A stretch of DNA of 21,562 nt, taken from NCBI GenBank assembly GCA_049999765.1, contig JBNGIQ010007699.1:1-21562 (forward strand), written 5' to 3'. The notes under the pieces are model-generated. The model made no database searches and was not told where the DNA came from. It was given only the letters and a program-made list of their open reading frames with translations. Below are positions 11,241 through 19,873 of this stretch, in pieces. The translations under genes and the position numbers were made by a program. The stretch's first letter is position 1, and every line of letters begins with the position of its first letter. The DNA comes from Phaeoceros laevis. Lineage: Eukaryota > Anthocerotophyta > Anthocerotopsida > Notothyladales.

Positions 11241-11990
11241 TGAGCTTTGAGCCGCGTACTCCAGGTTCTGACTCGATTTTCGCGAAGGAGAACTAGATGA
11301 CATCGTAAGGTAAACTTGATGATGTGGAACCTTCTAGGCTCCAGCTTGGTTAACATGTACGCGAAGCGCAGTGACCTACAAGATACCTCCAACTTGTTTG
11401 ACAGACTTCAACACAACGATGTTATAACATGGACCGTTGTGATTGCAGCTGATGCACAGCGGGGGATGGGTCAGGAAGCCTTAAGTAGTCTTCAGAGGAG
11501 TATGCGGTAGGAGAGCTTTTCAACGCCACATTCAGCCACACTTGTTTGCGTCCTAGGTACAGGAATGTGCCACTGTGGTGTTCACGGAAGCTCTGCATCA
11601 GGCCTAGGGAAGGCAGCTAGCTCCATCCACAGATTGAAGAACGAGGACTCCAAGATGAAATGGCTGTAGGCTGTATCCTGGTGAACATGTATGAAAAGTG
11701 CGGTGGCTTAGGGGATGCTCGCCACATTTTTGACAGATTTCCACAGCGAGATGTTACATGCAACATGCACACCAACGATTGCAGGTTATACCAAGCAGGG
11801 GATGAGTGAAGAGGCCCTTGGTCTGTACAACAGTATGCAAATATGAAGGCCTCTATACTCCAAATTCTGCTGTGTGCCTGCTCCAGCTTGTGGAACTGTG
11901 GCAGCTGGTGTGCCTAGGGAAAGCAGGTCCACTTAGAGATAGAGAAGTAGGGAATGCAGGCTGATGTGATTGTGTAACTGGTGAGTGGTG
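11241..11990 (+). pseudogene. Degenerate PPR protein pseudogene (PLS-like repeats)
   Basis: Pentatricopeptide repeat text is visible in several frames. One segment (11316-11508) has LGSSLVNMYAK, LFDRLQHNDVITWTVVIAA and AQRGMGQEAL. A second (about 11640-11850) has ILVNMYEKCGGLGDARHIF, DRFPQRDV, then in a shifted frame TIAGYTKQGMSEEALGLY. Further shifted pieces (LLQLVELWQ, VHLEIE) follow to about 11970. Stop codons and frameshifts break it at about 11290, 11508, 11620, 11765 and 11850. Such proteins normally bind organelle RNA for editing or processing in land plants. Only about five repeats' worth remains, so this is a fragment of a normally longer gene. Its outer limits are approximate. Confidence 0.8.
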
Positions 11991-12345
11991 CATAGTTGGA
12001 GACAAAAATTCGGAGCAACCCAGTGACGCCAACATCAGCTGGCAGCTTTCGTGCCTTGATCTGCGTATACATGGAGGTTACACGCCCAAACCGCGCGCGG
12101 GGGCCCAAACAGGCTAAACAGCAAACAAACGGTGCGTGTGTGTGATGGATGCGGGCTCAGATTAGTTAGCTGCACTGTTAGGATGGGCTGATGGGCGATG
12201 GGCTGGGGCCGCCGAGCCCGTGACCGCAAGTCAACGACCGCCCGAAAACGACCACAACCACACTAGGTCTAGGAGGCGCATTGCTTTACTGGCGTTGCAT
12301 GCTAATCTCGGGGACGATGTTTAGTGCCGTTGTCTTTGCCTAGAT
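11991..12345. other. Unassigned sequence upstream of the kinase promoter
   Basis: About 350 bases with no gene. It has GC-rich stretches (about 12080-12110 and 12190-12240) and no recognisable PPR continuation or repeat. Confidence 0.4.
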
Positions 12346-12399
12346 ATGGTAATATCTAATCTTGGCAACGTATAATGGTAATATCTAATTTCGGCAACG
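12346..12399. repeat. 25-base direct repeat in kinase promoter
   Basis: Copies at 12346-12370 and 12375-12399 begin atggtaatatctaat and end ggcaacg, with two mismatches between them. They lie 28 bases before a TATA box, a position where a paired cis-element might act. A regulatory role is inference. Confidence 0.8.
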
Positions 12400-12426
12400 C
12401 CGTTTAGGGTGCCCAATGCCTTCGCC

Positions 12427-12433
12427 TATATAT
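12427..12433 (+). promoter_or_regulatory. TATA box of the kinase gene
   Basis: TATATAT within gcctatatatggtcc, about 230 bases before the kinase ATG at 12659. It would place transcription start near 12455-12465, just ahead of the 24-base tandem array. Confidence 0.6.
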
Positions 12434-12468
12434 GGTCCAGGACATTTGATCACGACTCTGATTATCGT

Positions 12469-12602
12469 GCGTCGGACATTTCATCTCTCTCATTTCATCT
12501 CACTTTGCGTCGGACATTTCATCTCGCTTTGCGTTGGACATTTCATCTCTCTTTGCGTCGGACATTTCATCTCTCTTTGCGTCGGACATTTCATCTCTCT
12601 TT
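12469..12602. repeat. 24-base tandem array in the kinase 5' leader
   Basis: Four head-to-tail 24-base units at 12507, 12531, 12555 and 12579 (to 12602) share gcgtcggacatttcatctct. A longer diverged first unit begins at 12469. The last two units are identical and the two before each differ from them by one base. The unit length is a multiple of three, so several frames stay open on both strands and simulate eight-residue protein repeats. Position between TATA box and ATG suggests untranslated leader. Confidence 0.9.
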
Positions 12603-12658
12603 GCTCACTCTTTGCGAGGTTCTCTTCCACGTTCTCTTCCAGCTTCTTCACTACAATT

Positions 12659-13075
12659 ATGGAGGCACATACACGTGTTGTTGGTAAAAGGAGAAAATCC
12701 TCTTGCAAAGGTGCAAAACTTAGTGAAGATGGTGAGCGAAGTGCTATTATTAAGAAAAATAGACTTACTTATGGAGAAGACTCACAAGGCACGGGTGAGG
12801 AAGATTACTATGAAAGCATGAGTGAATGTGCTGAAACACAAGAAACAAAAAAAGTTCAAATATGTGGATATAAGATGTGCGGCAAGGTTATAGGGGAGGG
12901 GATGTATGGCAAGGTGCACCTCGGGAAACTTGTACACTCTAAAAAGCTTGTGGCAATCAAGAGGTTGAGGTTCGAGGACAAAGGGTTTCACCATGCCGAT
13001 ACCGAGATGGCCGCTTACATGAGGCTAAAGACGCGGCACCCTTCGATAGTGCGCCAGTTATTCTGGAAGATCCGG
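12659..13075 (+). pseudogene. SnRK3/CIPK-like protein kinase, 5' half (split by retrotransposon)
   Basis: ATG 12659 opens 139 codons without introns. Residues 1-67 are charged and unlike known kinase N-termini. The kinase domain then begins: GYKMCGKVIGEGMYGKVHLG contains the glycine loop (79-86) and VAIK carries the nucleotide lysine K101. HPSIVRQL follows, and the frame reaches 13075 at the insertion. The other half lies at 20161-20730. Joining at the target duplication keeps the frame, so the gene was one unbroken reading frame across the site before insertion. CIPK-like is suggested by the second half; no regulatory NAF domain exists in either half. The frame is also open upstream to an ATG at 12416, but that lies before the TATA box and would translate the tandem array. 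Confidence 0.85.
13071..13075. repeat. Target site duplication, left copy (TCCGG)
   Basis: TCCGG directly precedes the LTR start TGTAAC; the same five bases directly follow the other LTR at 20156-20160. Five-base duplications are typical of Ty3/gypsy integration. Confidence 0.92.
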
Positions 13076-13405
13076 TGTAACCAAGCAGCGATCTTGGAGA
13101 GCTTGGACGCGCGAGCGTAGGAAAACAAGAGGAGCCGTTGATTGTGTCTGCGGGGGACTAAGTACCTCCAGTGGTGATGTCCAGTCCGTTGGNNNNNNNN
13201 NNNNNNNNNNNNNNNNNNNNNNNNNNNNNNNNNNNNNNNNNNNNNNNNNNNNNNNNNNNNNNNNNNNNNNNNNNNNNNNNNNNNNNNNNNNNTAACTAAG
13301 GTCAGTCCTACCTAGGTTAGACTAACTCTACTTAGGTCCTACGGCCGTCATCCAAGTCCGGCGCTCTTGCGCTCTGCAGCGGCAGGTAGCGATCCTGCTG
13401 TGACA
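13076..13405 (-). repeat. LTR of the chromovirus (its 3' LTR), containing an assembly gap
   Basis: Matches 19874-20155 on both sides of a run of N: 13076-13192 (117 bases) and 13293-13405 (113 bases). On the + strand it starts TGTAACC and ends GTGACA. Comparison with the complete copy shows 53 bases are missing in the gap, so the true LTR is about 283 bases. Confidence 0.95.
13193..13292. other. Assembly gap (100 N)
   Basis: Exactly 100 N. The intact LTR has 53 bases at this point (19990-20042), starting with a GC-rich 11-bp hairpin, so the gap is a placeholder of arbitrary size. Confidence 0.98.
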
Positions 13406-13417
13406 TCCTCCCCCACC
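13406..13417 (-). other. Polypurine tract of the chromovirus
   Basis: On the minus strand GGTGGGGGAGGA lies directly against the LTR start TGTCACAG. This is the expected place and composition for the plus-strand DNA primer. Confidence 0.85.
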
Positions 13418-13433
13418 AATTTCTTGAGCTCGT

Positions 13434-14140
13434 TCATGGTGAGGTTGGCGAATTTCCTTCCTCTGCGGGGATCGTGGTCTCTAGATGCGCGAATTGGCGA
13501 ACAAAATCTTCTGTTTCCCAACTGTCCGGCATTTCATGATCTCCTGCCCACCTCACGAGGAACTCTGTGATGCTTCTTCGCCGAAGGACCCTAGTCCTCC
13601 TTCCAACAATCTGCGCTGGCTATGTGATCAGCACATCTCCAGCACGAAATTGCTTCCGCAGCTTCAAAGTCGGTTTGGGTTTCACAGGGTGGTTTCCTTC
13701 CCTCCCCCTTCCTTTGAGGCTGGCTCCTGCATGCTTTGACTGACCCAGCAGCTCGAATCCTGGTGGCTCCACATTCATGGCTGCAGGTGTGGCCACCTCT
13801 GGGTCAGCAAGCTCATCAACATGTTGCTGTGTGGGCTCACCTGTGCCCACGAACTTCTTCAGGAGGAAAATGTGAAAAGTTTTGCACATCCTCCAGTGCC
13901 CCGGCAAGTTCAACCTAACAACGACTTCAGAAATCTTCTTGCAGATCTGGAATGGGCCTACATAGCGGTATGCCAATTTTGCTTTGCCCTCTTGCAAGCG
14001 GCTATAGCGGTTAGGCTTCACACGCAACCAAACAAATTCGCCTTCAGCAAAGGTTACCTCACGCATGCCTTTGTTGTGATGCTGCGTTGCCTTGTGGTTG
14101 GCCTGTCTGATTCGCAGAGGTCAGGCTCTCCTTGATCCCC
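13434..14140 (-). pseudogene. Integrase C-terminal domain and chromodomain
   Basis: Reading down from about 14125: IRQANHKATQHHNKG, then GEFVWLRVKPNRYSRLQEGK and YRYVGPFQICKKI, the SH3-like integrase tail. The frame meets a TAG at 13620-13622 and, in the same frame after it, continues PAQIVGRRTRVL, EFLVRWAGDHEMPDSWETED and FAHLE (about 13580-13460), ending at TGA 13434-13436. The EFLVRW and SWE.ED pattern with its aromatic residues is a chromodomain, which in chromoviruses guides integration to marked chromatin. The stop separates the chromodomain from integrase, so this copy could not make the fusion. Confidence 0.85.
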
Positions 14141-14160
14141 AAGGAGCGAATGAAAGCTGT

Positions 14161-14770
14161 CTAGAATGCTGTAGTAAACTTGCTGTCCCGATCACTAACA
14201 ATTTCAGCAGGACAGCCGTGAAGTCGGAAAATCTCACGCATAAAGATGGGTACCAGCCCCTTCGCAGTCACTGTTGTTTTCATTGGAATGAAATGGGTCT
14301 GTTTGGTTAACCTGTCTACACAGGTCCAGATTGCATCGTTCCCTCTCTTCGTCCTTGGTAGTCCTGTGATAAAATCACATGACATGCTGCTCCATTTGCT
14401 ATCTGAAATTTGCAGCGGCATGAGAAGTCCAGCGGGCTTGACTCTTTCATATCTGGACTGCTGGCATGGTAAGCATGCCTTGACCCATTGGATGCAATCT
14501 GTCCGCATACCCTTCCACCAATAATACTTGTTAACTCTGTCCAGGGTTTTATCAATACCACAATGACCTAACATTGGCGTGTCGTGCAGGTCATGGAGGA
14601 TTCGCTGCTTCAACTCCTGCATCTGAGCTGGAATACAAAGGCGCCCTCACCTATACAAGCATCCTTGGTGCAAGTGAAACTTGTCTCCTACAAAGCTGGG
14701 TCTACCTGCCTGCAAATCTGCCAGCAAATGGTCCACTGTGGCTTGTAAGTACACATCACCAGCGAGGCTG
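14161..14770 (-). pseudogene. Integrase zinc-binding region and partial catalytic core
   Basis: The frame 14622-14161 shows the HHCC zinc region (a His pair around HDLHDTPMLGHCG, and CLPCQ), then the core with DFITGLP (first Asp) and IVSDRDSKF (second Asp). It stops at once after FTTAF. The remaining core, including the catalytic Glu and the usual 100-plus following residues, is missing: the next recognisable sequence, about 40 bases on, is already the C-terminal tail. This is an internal deletion. Upstream of 14622 the linker from RNase H continues in other frames. Confidence 0.85.
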
Positions 14771-14852
14771 TCCCTCACTTCTGTCCATACAGTGGATTCA
14801 GTCTGAATCATAGCAGCACTAGGCCTCCTGCTTAATGCTTAGAACTGCAATG

Positions 14853-15422
14853 TCATTGGTCTTCCCAGGGCTGTATTTTATGGTAAAGTTGAATTCTGAC
14901 AAAAACTCGGACCATCTGCGCTGCCTGGGGTTCAAGGATGGCTGCTTGAAGAATTGCACATGTTAGAGATTGGTGATCTGTAACCACTGTGAAGTCTGAT
15001 CCATACAGGTAATGTCGCCACCCCTTCAAGGCCTGTACCATAGCCAGCATCTCTTTGTCGTGTACGGGATAGTTTTTTTCTACACCTTGCAATTTCCGAC
15101 TCATAAATGCAATGTTCTTGTTCTCTTGCAGCAGCACGGCTCCAATGGCCAGATCTGATGCATCCGTTCTCACCAAGAAGGGCTTGGATGTGTCTGGAAG
15201 TGCCATCACTGTGGTGGCGGTGATGGCCACCTTGATCTGATTGAAAGCTGCTATTGCTGCATCCCCCATGGGAAAATTTGCTTCCTTGCATGTGAGGTTA
15301 GTCAATGGCACAACAATTTTTGCATGGCCATCTACAAATGATCGCATTTGTATAGCCATACCTAGGAATATTTGTACCTCTGTAATGTTTCTTAGTACAG
15401 GCCAGTTGACTATGTCCGCCAC
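14853..15422 (-). pseudogene. RNase H domain of the chromovirus pol
   Basis: Contains LRNITEVQIFLGMA and MRSFVDGHAK (the RT-RNase H connection), then FLVRTDASDLAIGAVL with the first catalytic Asp, EKNYPVHDKEMLA with the Glu, WRHYLYGSDFTVVTDHQSL with a third acidic site. After TDHQSLT (about 14965) the expected QFFKQPSLNPRQRRW continuation is in another frame, so a frameshift truncates the protein. The domain normally degrades the RNA of the RNA-DNA hybrid. Confidence 0.85.
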
Positions 15423-15541
15423 TTTTGCAGGATCGGTAGCTATACCCTCTGCTGATACTACGAATCCCAGGTATGCTACTTCAGTTTGAAAGAACTTACA
15501 TTTTGCTTACCTAGCAAACAGCCTTTCCTCGCGAAGGACTG

Positions 15542-16200
15542 TCAGCACCAAAATGAGGTGCTACTTGTGATCTTCCCTGCTGCGGCTGTAAACCAAGATG
15601 TCGTCCATAAATACTTCACAGAACTTCCCAATGTACTTGCGCAGAATATTAACCATGTTGCCTGGAATGTTGCAGGGGCGTTGGTCAAACCGAAGGGCAT
15701 TACCAGGAACTCAAAATGTCCGAACCGAGTGCGGAAAGCGGTCTTCTGTTCATCACCCTGCCGAATACGTATTTGATGAAACCCTTGTTGGAGGTTGATC
15801 TTCGAGAAGATGATTGCTCCAACCAAGCTATCAAGTATCTCTTCAATCCGAGGTAGCTGGAACCTGTTTTTGATGGTCAGGGCATTTAACCCACGGTAGT
15901 CAATGCACATTCGCAGCTTGCCACATCGATGCTTTACGATGAGGACTGGTGCTGCCCATGGCGACACACTGGGTTGGATGAACCCCTGTTCTAGTAGCTT
16001 ATCGATTTGGGACTGCACCTCAACCCCTTCCACTGGTGCAAGCCTGTAGAGTGGTCTGGCCACTGGCTTTGCTCCAACTTCCAACTCGATAGCATGATCG
16101 ACTGCTCTCCTGTCTGGGAGCCCCTTCAGATCTTTGAATACATTCTCAAATGCCTCCAACAACTCCTTCAGGTCAGATTCCACTACCCCTTCTTGCAGCC
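15542..16200 (-). pseudogene. Reverse transcriptase of the chromovirus
   Basis: Typical Ty3/gypsy RT blocks: [58 protein letters not shown], then the catalytic first Asp context [15 protein letters not shown] (where D is usual, N is seen), [20 protein letters not shown] and TNAPATFQ. Directly after TFQ (about 15660) the frame shifts by one base, so the FMDD active-site box is encoded in the neighbouring frame. The Asp-to-Asn change in the SKIDL-type motif would also disable catalysis. The RT is therefore inactive. Confidence 0.9.
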
Positions 16201-16449
16201 CCAAGGGCTTCTCACTATTTTCTAGCAAGGCTGCTAATGCTCTGCCCGTGGGCATGGATGCTGCTTGTGCTGCAGAAAATGCAAAGCTTACCGTCCTTGC
16301 TGCAGATATGCACCAAGGCGCCGTACTCCACATCTCTAGCACGAAATGCCCTCATGGCATGCTTGGCGGAGTAAACCCGGGCATCGGGCTTCCAATCCGA
16401 GCTCTTAACCATCAAACTTTTCCCCTGCCAGTCCACATGCATTGTGTGG

Positions 16450-16793
16450 TGTCTGTAACTAATCACTGGGTCGATATCGTGCAGCCAGTCCTGGCCGAGC
16501 AGGACATCATACACCAGAGCATCCACTACGTTCAAATGGCGGGTTACTGAGTAGCCTTGGAAAGTCAGCTCTCCCTCCACATGGTGAATTTCTGTCGCCT
16601 CAACCTTGCCACTTGCTAGAGTCACCAGCTCATGATCTTCATCATTGTACCACTTCACAGCAGCTGCCCTGGCCACTGAAGCTCGGACATAGTTGTGGTT
16701 TGCACCTCCATCGATGAGTATGGTGACCTCCCTGCCTCCTAAGGTGCCCTTCACTTTGATGCATGCTGTTCTTAGGGGATACTTCGTGAACAT
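16450..16793 (-). pseudogene. Aspartic protease of the chromovirus
   Basis: The frame beginning near 16793 has GREVTILIDGGANHNYVRAS followed by VYDVLLGQDWLHD, the two hallmarks of retropepsin-like proteases. The active triad is normally D-S/T-G; here 16701-16712 reads D-G-G-A, so the Ser/Thr is replaced by Gly. Its frame differs from the end of the gag frame that overlaps it (16642-16793), so either a frameshift mutation or a shift between gag and pol separates them. Protease cleaves the Gag-Pol chain during particle maturation. Confidence 0.8.
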
Positions 16794-16794
16794 T

Positions 16795-18760
16795 GTCCTT
16801 TTCTGCTTGAGCCCTCTTTGCTAGACTGCTGATCTCCCTCTGCTGGTTTGCCTGGACAGGGTTGCGTAGAGTTGGCAATCTCTTGGCAGTTGGTGCAACA
16901 CCTGCTGGCAATCCAGGTTCTTCTTCTATGATGGCTGTCAGCTTAGAGGAGCCATTGAAGCATGCATTGATCACTTTGCCTTGTGGTTCAGGTTGTCCTA
17001 TTGGAGGGAAACCCTGCTCATGCATCCACTGATCATATGCAGCCCTGTGCTTGCAGTAACGTGCAATGTGATGAGGCTCCGTGCAAATGAAACATTTGCC
17101 TCTCTTCATGAGCTCTTGCCTTTCAGCCTCGGTACATTTTTTGAAAATGATGGCTTTTGGGGGTGTTGATGGTGCTTGCACCATACTGACCTGCCTCTCT
17201 ACAGGTTTGTGAGCTCCCTCACCACCGTACCTTGGCCTCCAAGTGCCATACTGCTTGTTGTACGTGGGTGCTGCTTCCGCTCTCTTGCTGTCTTCGCACT
17301 GTTCAATCTCCAATGCAGCACGCATGGCGGCCTCCATGGTCGTGCATCTTTGTTGCGTGACAACAAGCCCATACTCAGGTTTGATGATATGACAGTACTT
17401 GGCTATCTTGGCATCCTCTGGCAAATCTGGCAATTTCAGCATGATCTCGATGAGCTCCACATAGAATTCAACGAGCCTGCCCTTGGGCTTCACCTCGTAG
17501 AAAGCCTTCCAGCATTGCTTGTTGTAGTCTGCAGGCATGAAGTTTTGCAAGAACTCGGCCTTCCAGACTTCCCAAGACTTTATGATTGGTTTCTTCCCTA
17601 ACTTGCCATCCAGTTTTCGTGCTGTCCACCAGGACTTAGCTGCTTTTGAGGTGTGATGGGAGGCCAGGCTGATTTTTTCCTTCTCCGACATGCTCACATC
17701 ATCGAAGTAGTCGTCGAAGGCTTGCACCCACTCCAAGATCTCTGATGGAGCTTGATTTGCGCACGGGATGAACTGAAACTTTGCTCTTTTTTGAAGATCG
17801 GCATTGTGGGTAGGCTCATCCTCCTCCTGTCAAAGTTTACTGCTTCATCTGCCCTTTTCTCGTTGACTAGCCTCATGATTGCCCTTTTGTGACGTTCCAT
17901 TTGCAGCGTGCGCGCCATTTCCTGGATTTTGGGATCCGACACCTCCTCAGCCGTGAGGCCCTCAACTCTGCATTGCCTGAGGGTGGTGTTTGGGGCAACT
18001 GAGCGCGTAGGCCGAGTTGGCCGTGGCAGAGTTACCACTGGTACCGTGTTCTCAGGGAATGCATCCTCAGGCTGCGTTGGAATGTCGCTGGCTGGCAGCT
18101 CTCTCTCGGGCTCCATCCCGTTGCTCTGCCTAGAAACTGGTCTACTCAGAGCCTCTTCCAACATCTGCTCCAGGCGCGCAGCATTGTTGCGCAAGTCATC
18201 GACCACCCGTTGATGTTTGGCTGTGGCCTCTGCGCTGGCTGCATTTTGCTCGTGCACTATGCGAGTGAGTTCTGCAACTCTACTGCCGTTAATTTCATGC
18301 CGGAGCTGCCTTAAACGGTGTCATTCTCTCATGTCTGCTAGCTTCTAAGCTAAACGTTTCTCCCTGGCTGTCCTGCTGGGTCCCGGGGCATCATCCCCTC
18401 CTACCATTGCTGGGATGGCTGCAGACGGGACCGTCGCTTGGACAGGCTCGGGGCTCGGCTCTTTAGCAGGCATGTCGACAGGTTCCTCTTCGGAAGACTC
18501 TCCTCCAACTGGCTCTGGATTTTCCTCGACAACTTTTTTGCCCTTTGCTCATCTTGTGGCTTTGAGCGGGGGTTTGTGTGGGAGCCCGCCACGCGTGCGC
18601 ACTAAACGTGCTTTTTTTGCATCTGGCGCAGCATCTGCTGCCATCACCTCTGCGAACGGTCTTTCTCTTTTCCGGAGGCGGGTCGCAATGCCGTTGGTGT
18701 CCTCTGACACCTCCCCTGACATTGCTCAGACCCTACCGGTGGATTAGAAGAAAGAGGCTT
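16795..18760 (-). pseudogene. gag of the chromovirus (capsid-like region and CCHC knuckle)
   Basis: The frame running down from 17736 has WVQAFDDYFDD, KSWWTARKLDGK, WKAEFLQNFMPADYNKQCWK and LVEFYVELIEIMLKLPDL, which fit the retrotransposon gag (capsid) domain, then a nucleocapsid zinc knuckle CFICTEPHHIARYC (17053-17094; C-X2-C-X4-H-X4-C). Upstream, the frame 18257-17694 encodes a coiled-coil-like, charged N-terminal part (HEQNAASAEATAKHQRVVDD) and shares coding sense with the capsid only after a frameshift near 17740-17780. A Pro/Glu-rich part (SSEEEPVDMPAKEPSPEPVQ) continues to about 18760 in a further frame with stops. Gag forms the particle and binds element RNA. Confidence 0.8.
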
Positions 18761-19179
18761 TGATGATGTATTGCTCTTGGCTCAAGAACTGCCGCCCTGG
18801 CTTAAAGAAAATCGTTTGCTACAACTCCTCTTGGAGCATCCACTACGTTCTTTAGAAAAACATCTGCTTCTAGACGCACAGCGCCCGCTGTGTTCGTTCA
18901 ATCTCCTTGGCATCCCTTTGAGCGACGGCACTAGCAAGAAAAATCCTCCAGACAGTGCGATACGAGTGCGGGGCGTTCGCAATGCCAAAAGGCATGCAAA
19001 TGCTTGTGAACTGCACCTTCCAAGCAGCTGGAAGCCCTCTTTTAATGCGCTGTGCTCTCAAGACTGTCCGCCTCTCCTTCTGCCATCTCGACCAGTAGGA
19101 GCCACGCCGACCTCCGACTCTCCACATTCAAGAATGCAGAAAGAACTCGTGCGTTGGCTCACAGCGTGTTTCTCTAAGT

Positions 19180-19807
19180 GGCACCCGTCCTTGCTGCCTC
19201 CAGTGCTGAACCCAGGCTGCGAATTCTGGAATCGACGTCCTTGATGACGTGCTTGAGCTCACATGGCAGCCCTGCGTTCCTCGCCTTGATCCTTTCTACT
19301 TCCGCCACTTGCTCCAGCAAGGGAATCAGGCGGATTGGGTCCAGTCCCGCTCTTGCCCAAGGTGCTGTCGCCTCAAAGATTGCTGATCCTTTCTGCTGCG
19401 TCCGCCTCTTCCCAGTCTTGCACTGCCTCCTTCAGCAGTTCCTCTACGCCCTCGTGCTGGATGCTCAATCTTGCCTTGATGCTGCTGAACTCGACTAACA
19501 CACCTTCCAAGTCCCAGCACCTCACGCCCTCGGCGTTAGCTTGGATAGTTTCCATTGCAATGACATGGCTCCTCCAGGAAAGATCCCAAGCTCAGCCGCG
19601 CCGACGCTAATACTCAAAAGTGACCTCCTCCAAGATTGGCTCTAAATCCAGCAGTGTATGTGCATGATTCAAACTGAACAAGATCGCCTCAAGCCACAGC
19701 TGTTTCGAGACCACCACTGGTCCCACTCCAAAGATGGCTGCCCACTCCGCTACCGATTTTGAGCCATATTGGTACCGCCTGATGAAGTCCTTCTGTGCGC
19801 GGTTCAT
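19180..19807 (-). pseudogene. Leader coding region of the chromovirus (possible Gag N-terminus or extra ORF)
   Basis: From ATG 19807 the frame reads MNRAQKDFIRRYQYGSKSVA and KQLWLEAILFSLNHAHTLLD, is broken by two close stops near 19600-19610, resumes as METIQANAEGVRCWDLEGVL and KARLSIQHEGVEELLKEAVQ (19555-19373), then after a frameshift continues APWARAGLDPIRLIPLLEQV and CELKHVIKDVDSRIRSLGSA to about 19180. The text is helical and coding-like, with no known domain. It starts 52 bases after the primer binding site. It may be an extended Gag N-terminus or a separate ORF upstream of gag. Confidence 0.55.
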
Positions 19808-19859
19808 GGTTCCTGTTCCCCTTCGCTGAGCGCGGCGGCCTCAAGCATCTCCGGACATG

Positions 19860-19871
19860 GCTCTGATACCA
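19860..19871 (-). other. Primer binding site, initiator-Met tRNA
   Basis: On the minus strand TGGTATCAGAGC begins two bases after the LTR end. This twelve-base sequence is the standard plant retrotransposon primer site, complementary to the 3' end of initiator methionine tRNA. Confidence 0.95.
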
Positions 19872-19873
19872 GA

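Noticed and set aside
12469-12602. Regular 24-base repeats as a CRISPR array
   Set aside because: The units are contiguous with no spacers and lie in the leader of a plant gene.
12416-12658. N-terminal extension of the kinase from ATG 12416
   Set aside because: The ATG lies before the TATA box at 12427 and the extension would just translate the tandem array; ATG 12659 is the better start.
14246-16550. Plus-strand open frames across the retrotransposon
   Set aside because: The minus strand encodes integrase, RNase H, RT and protease motifs over the same bases; the plus-strand frames have none.
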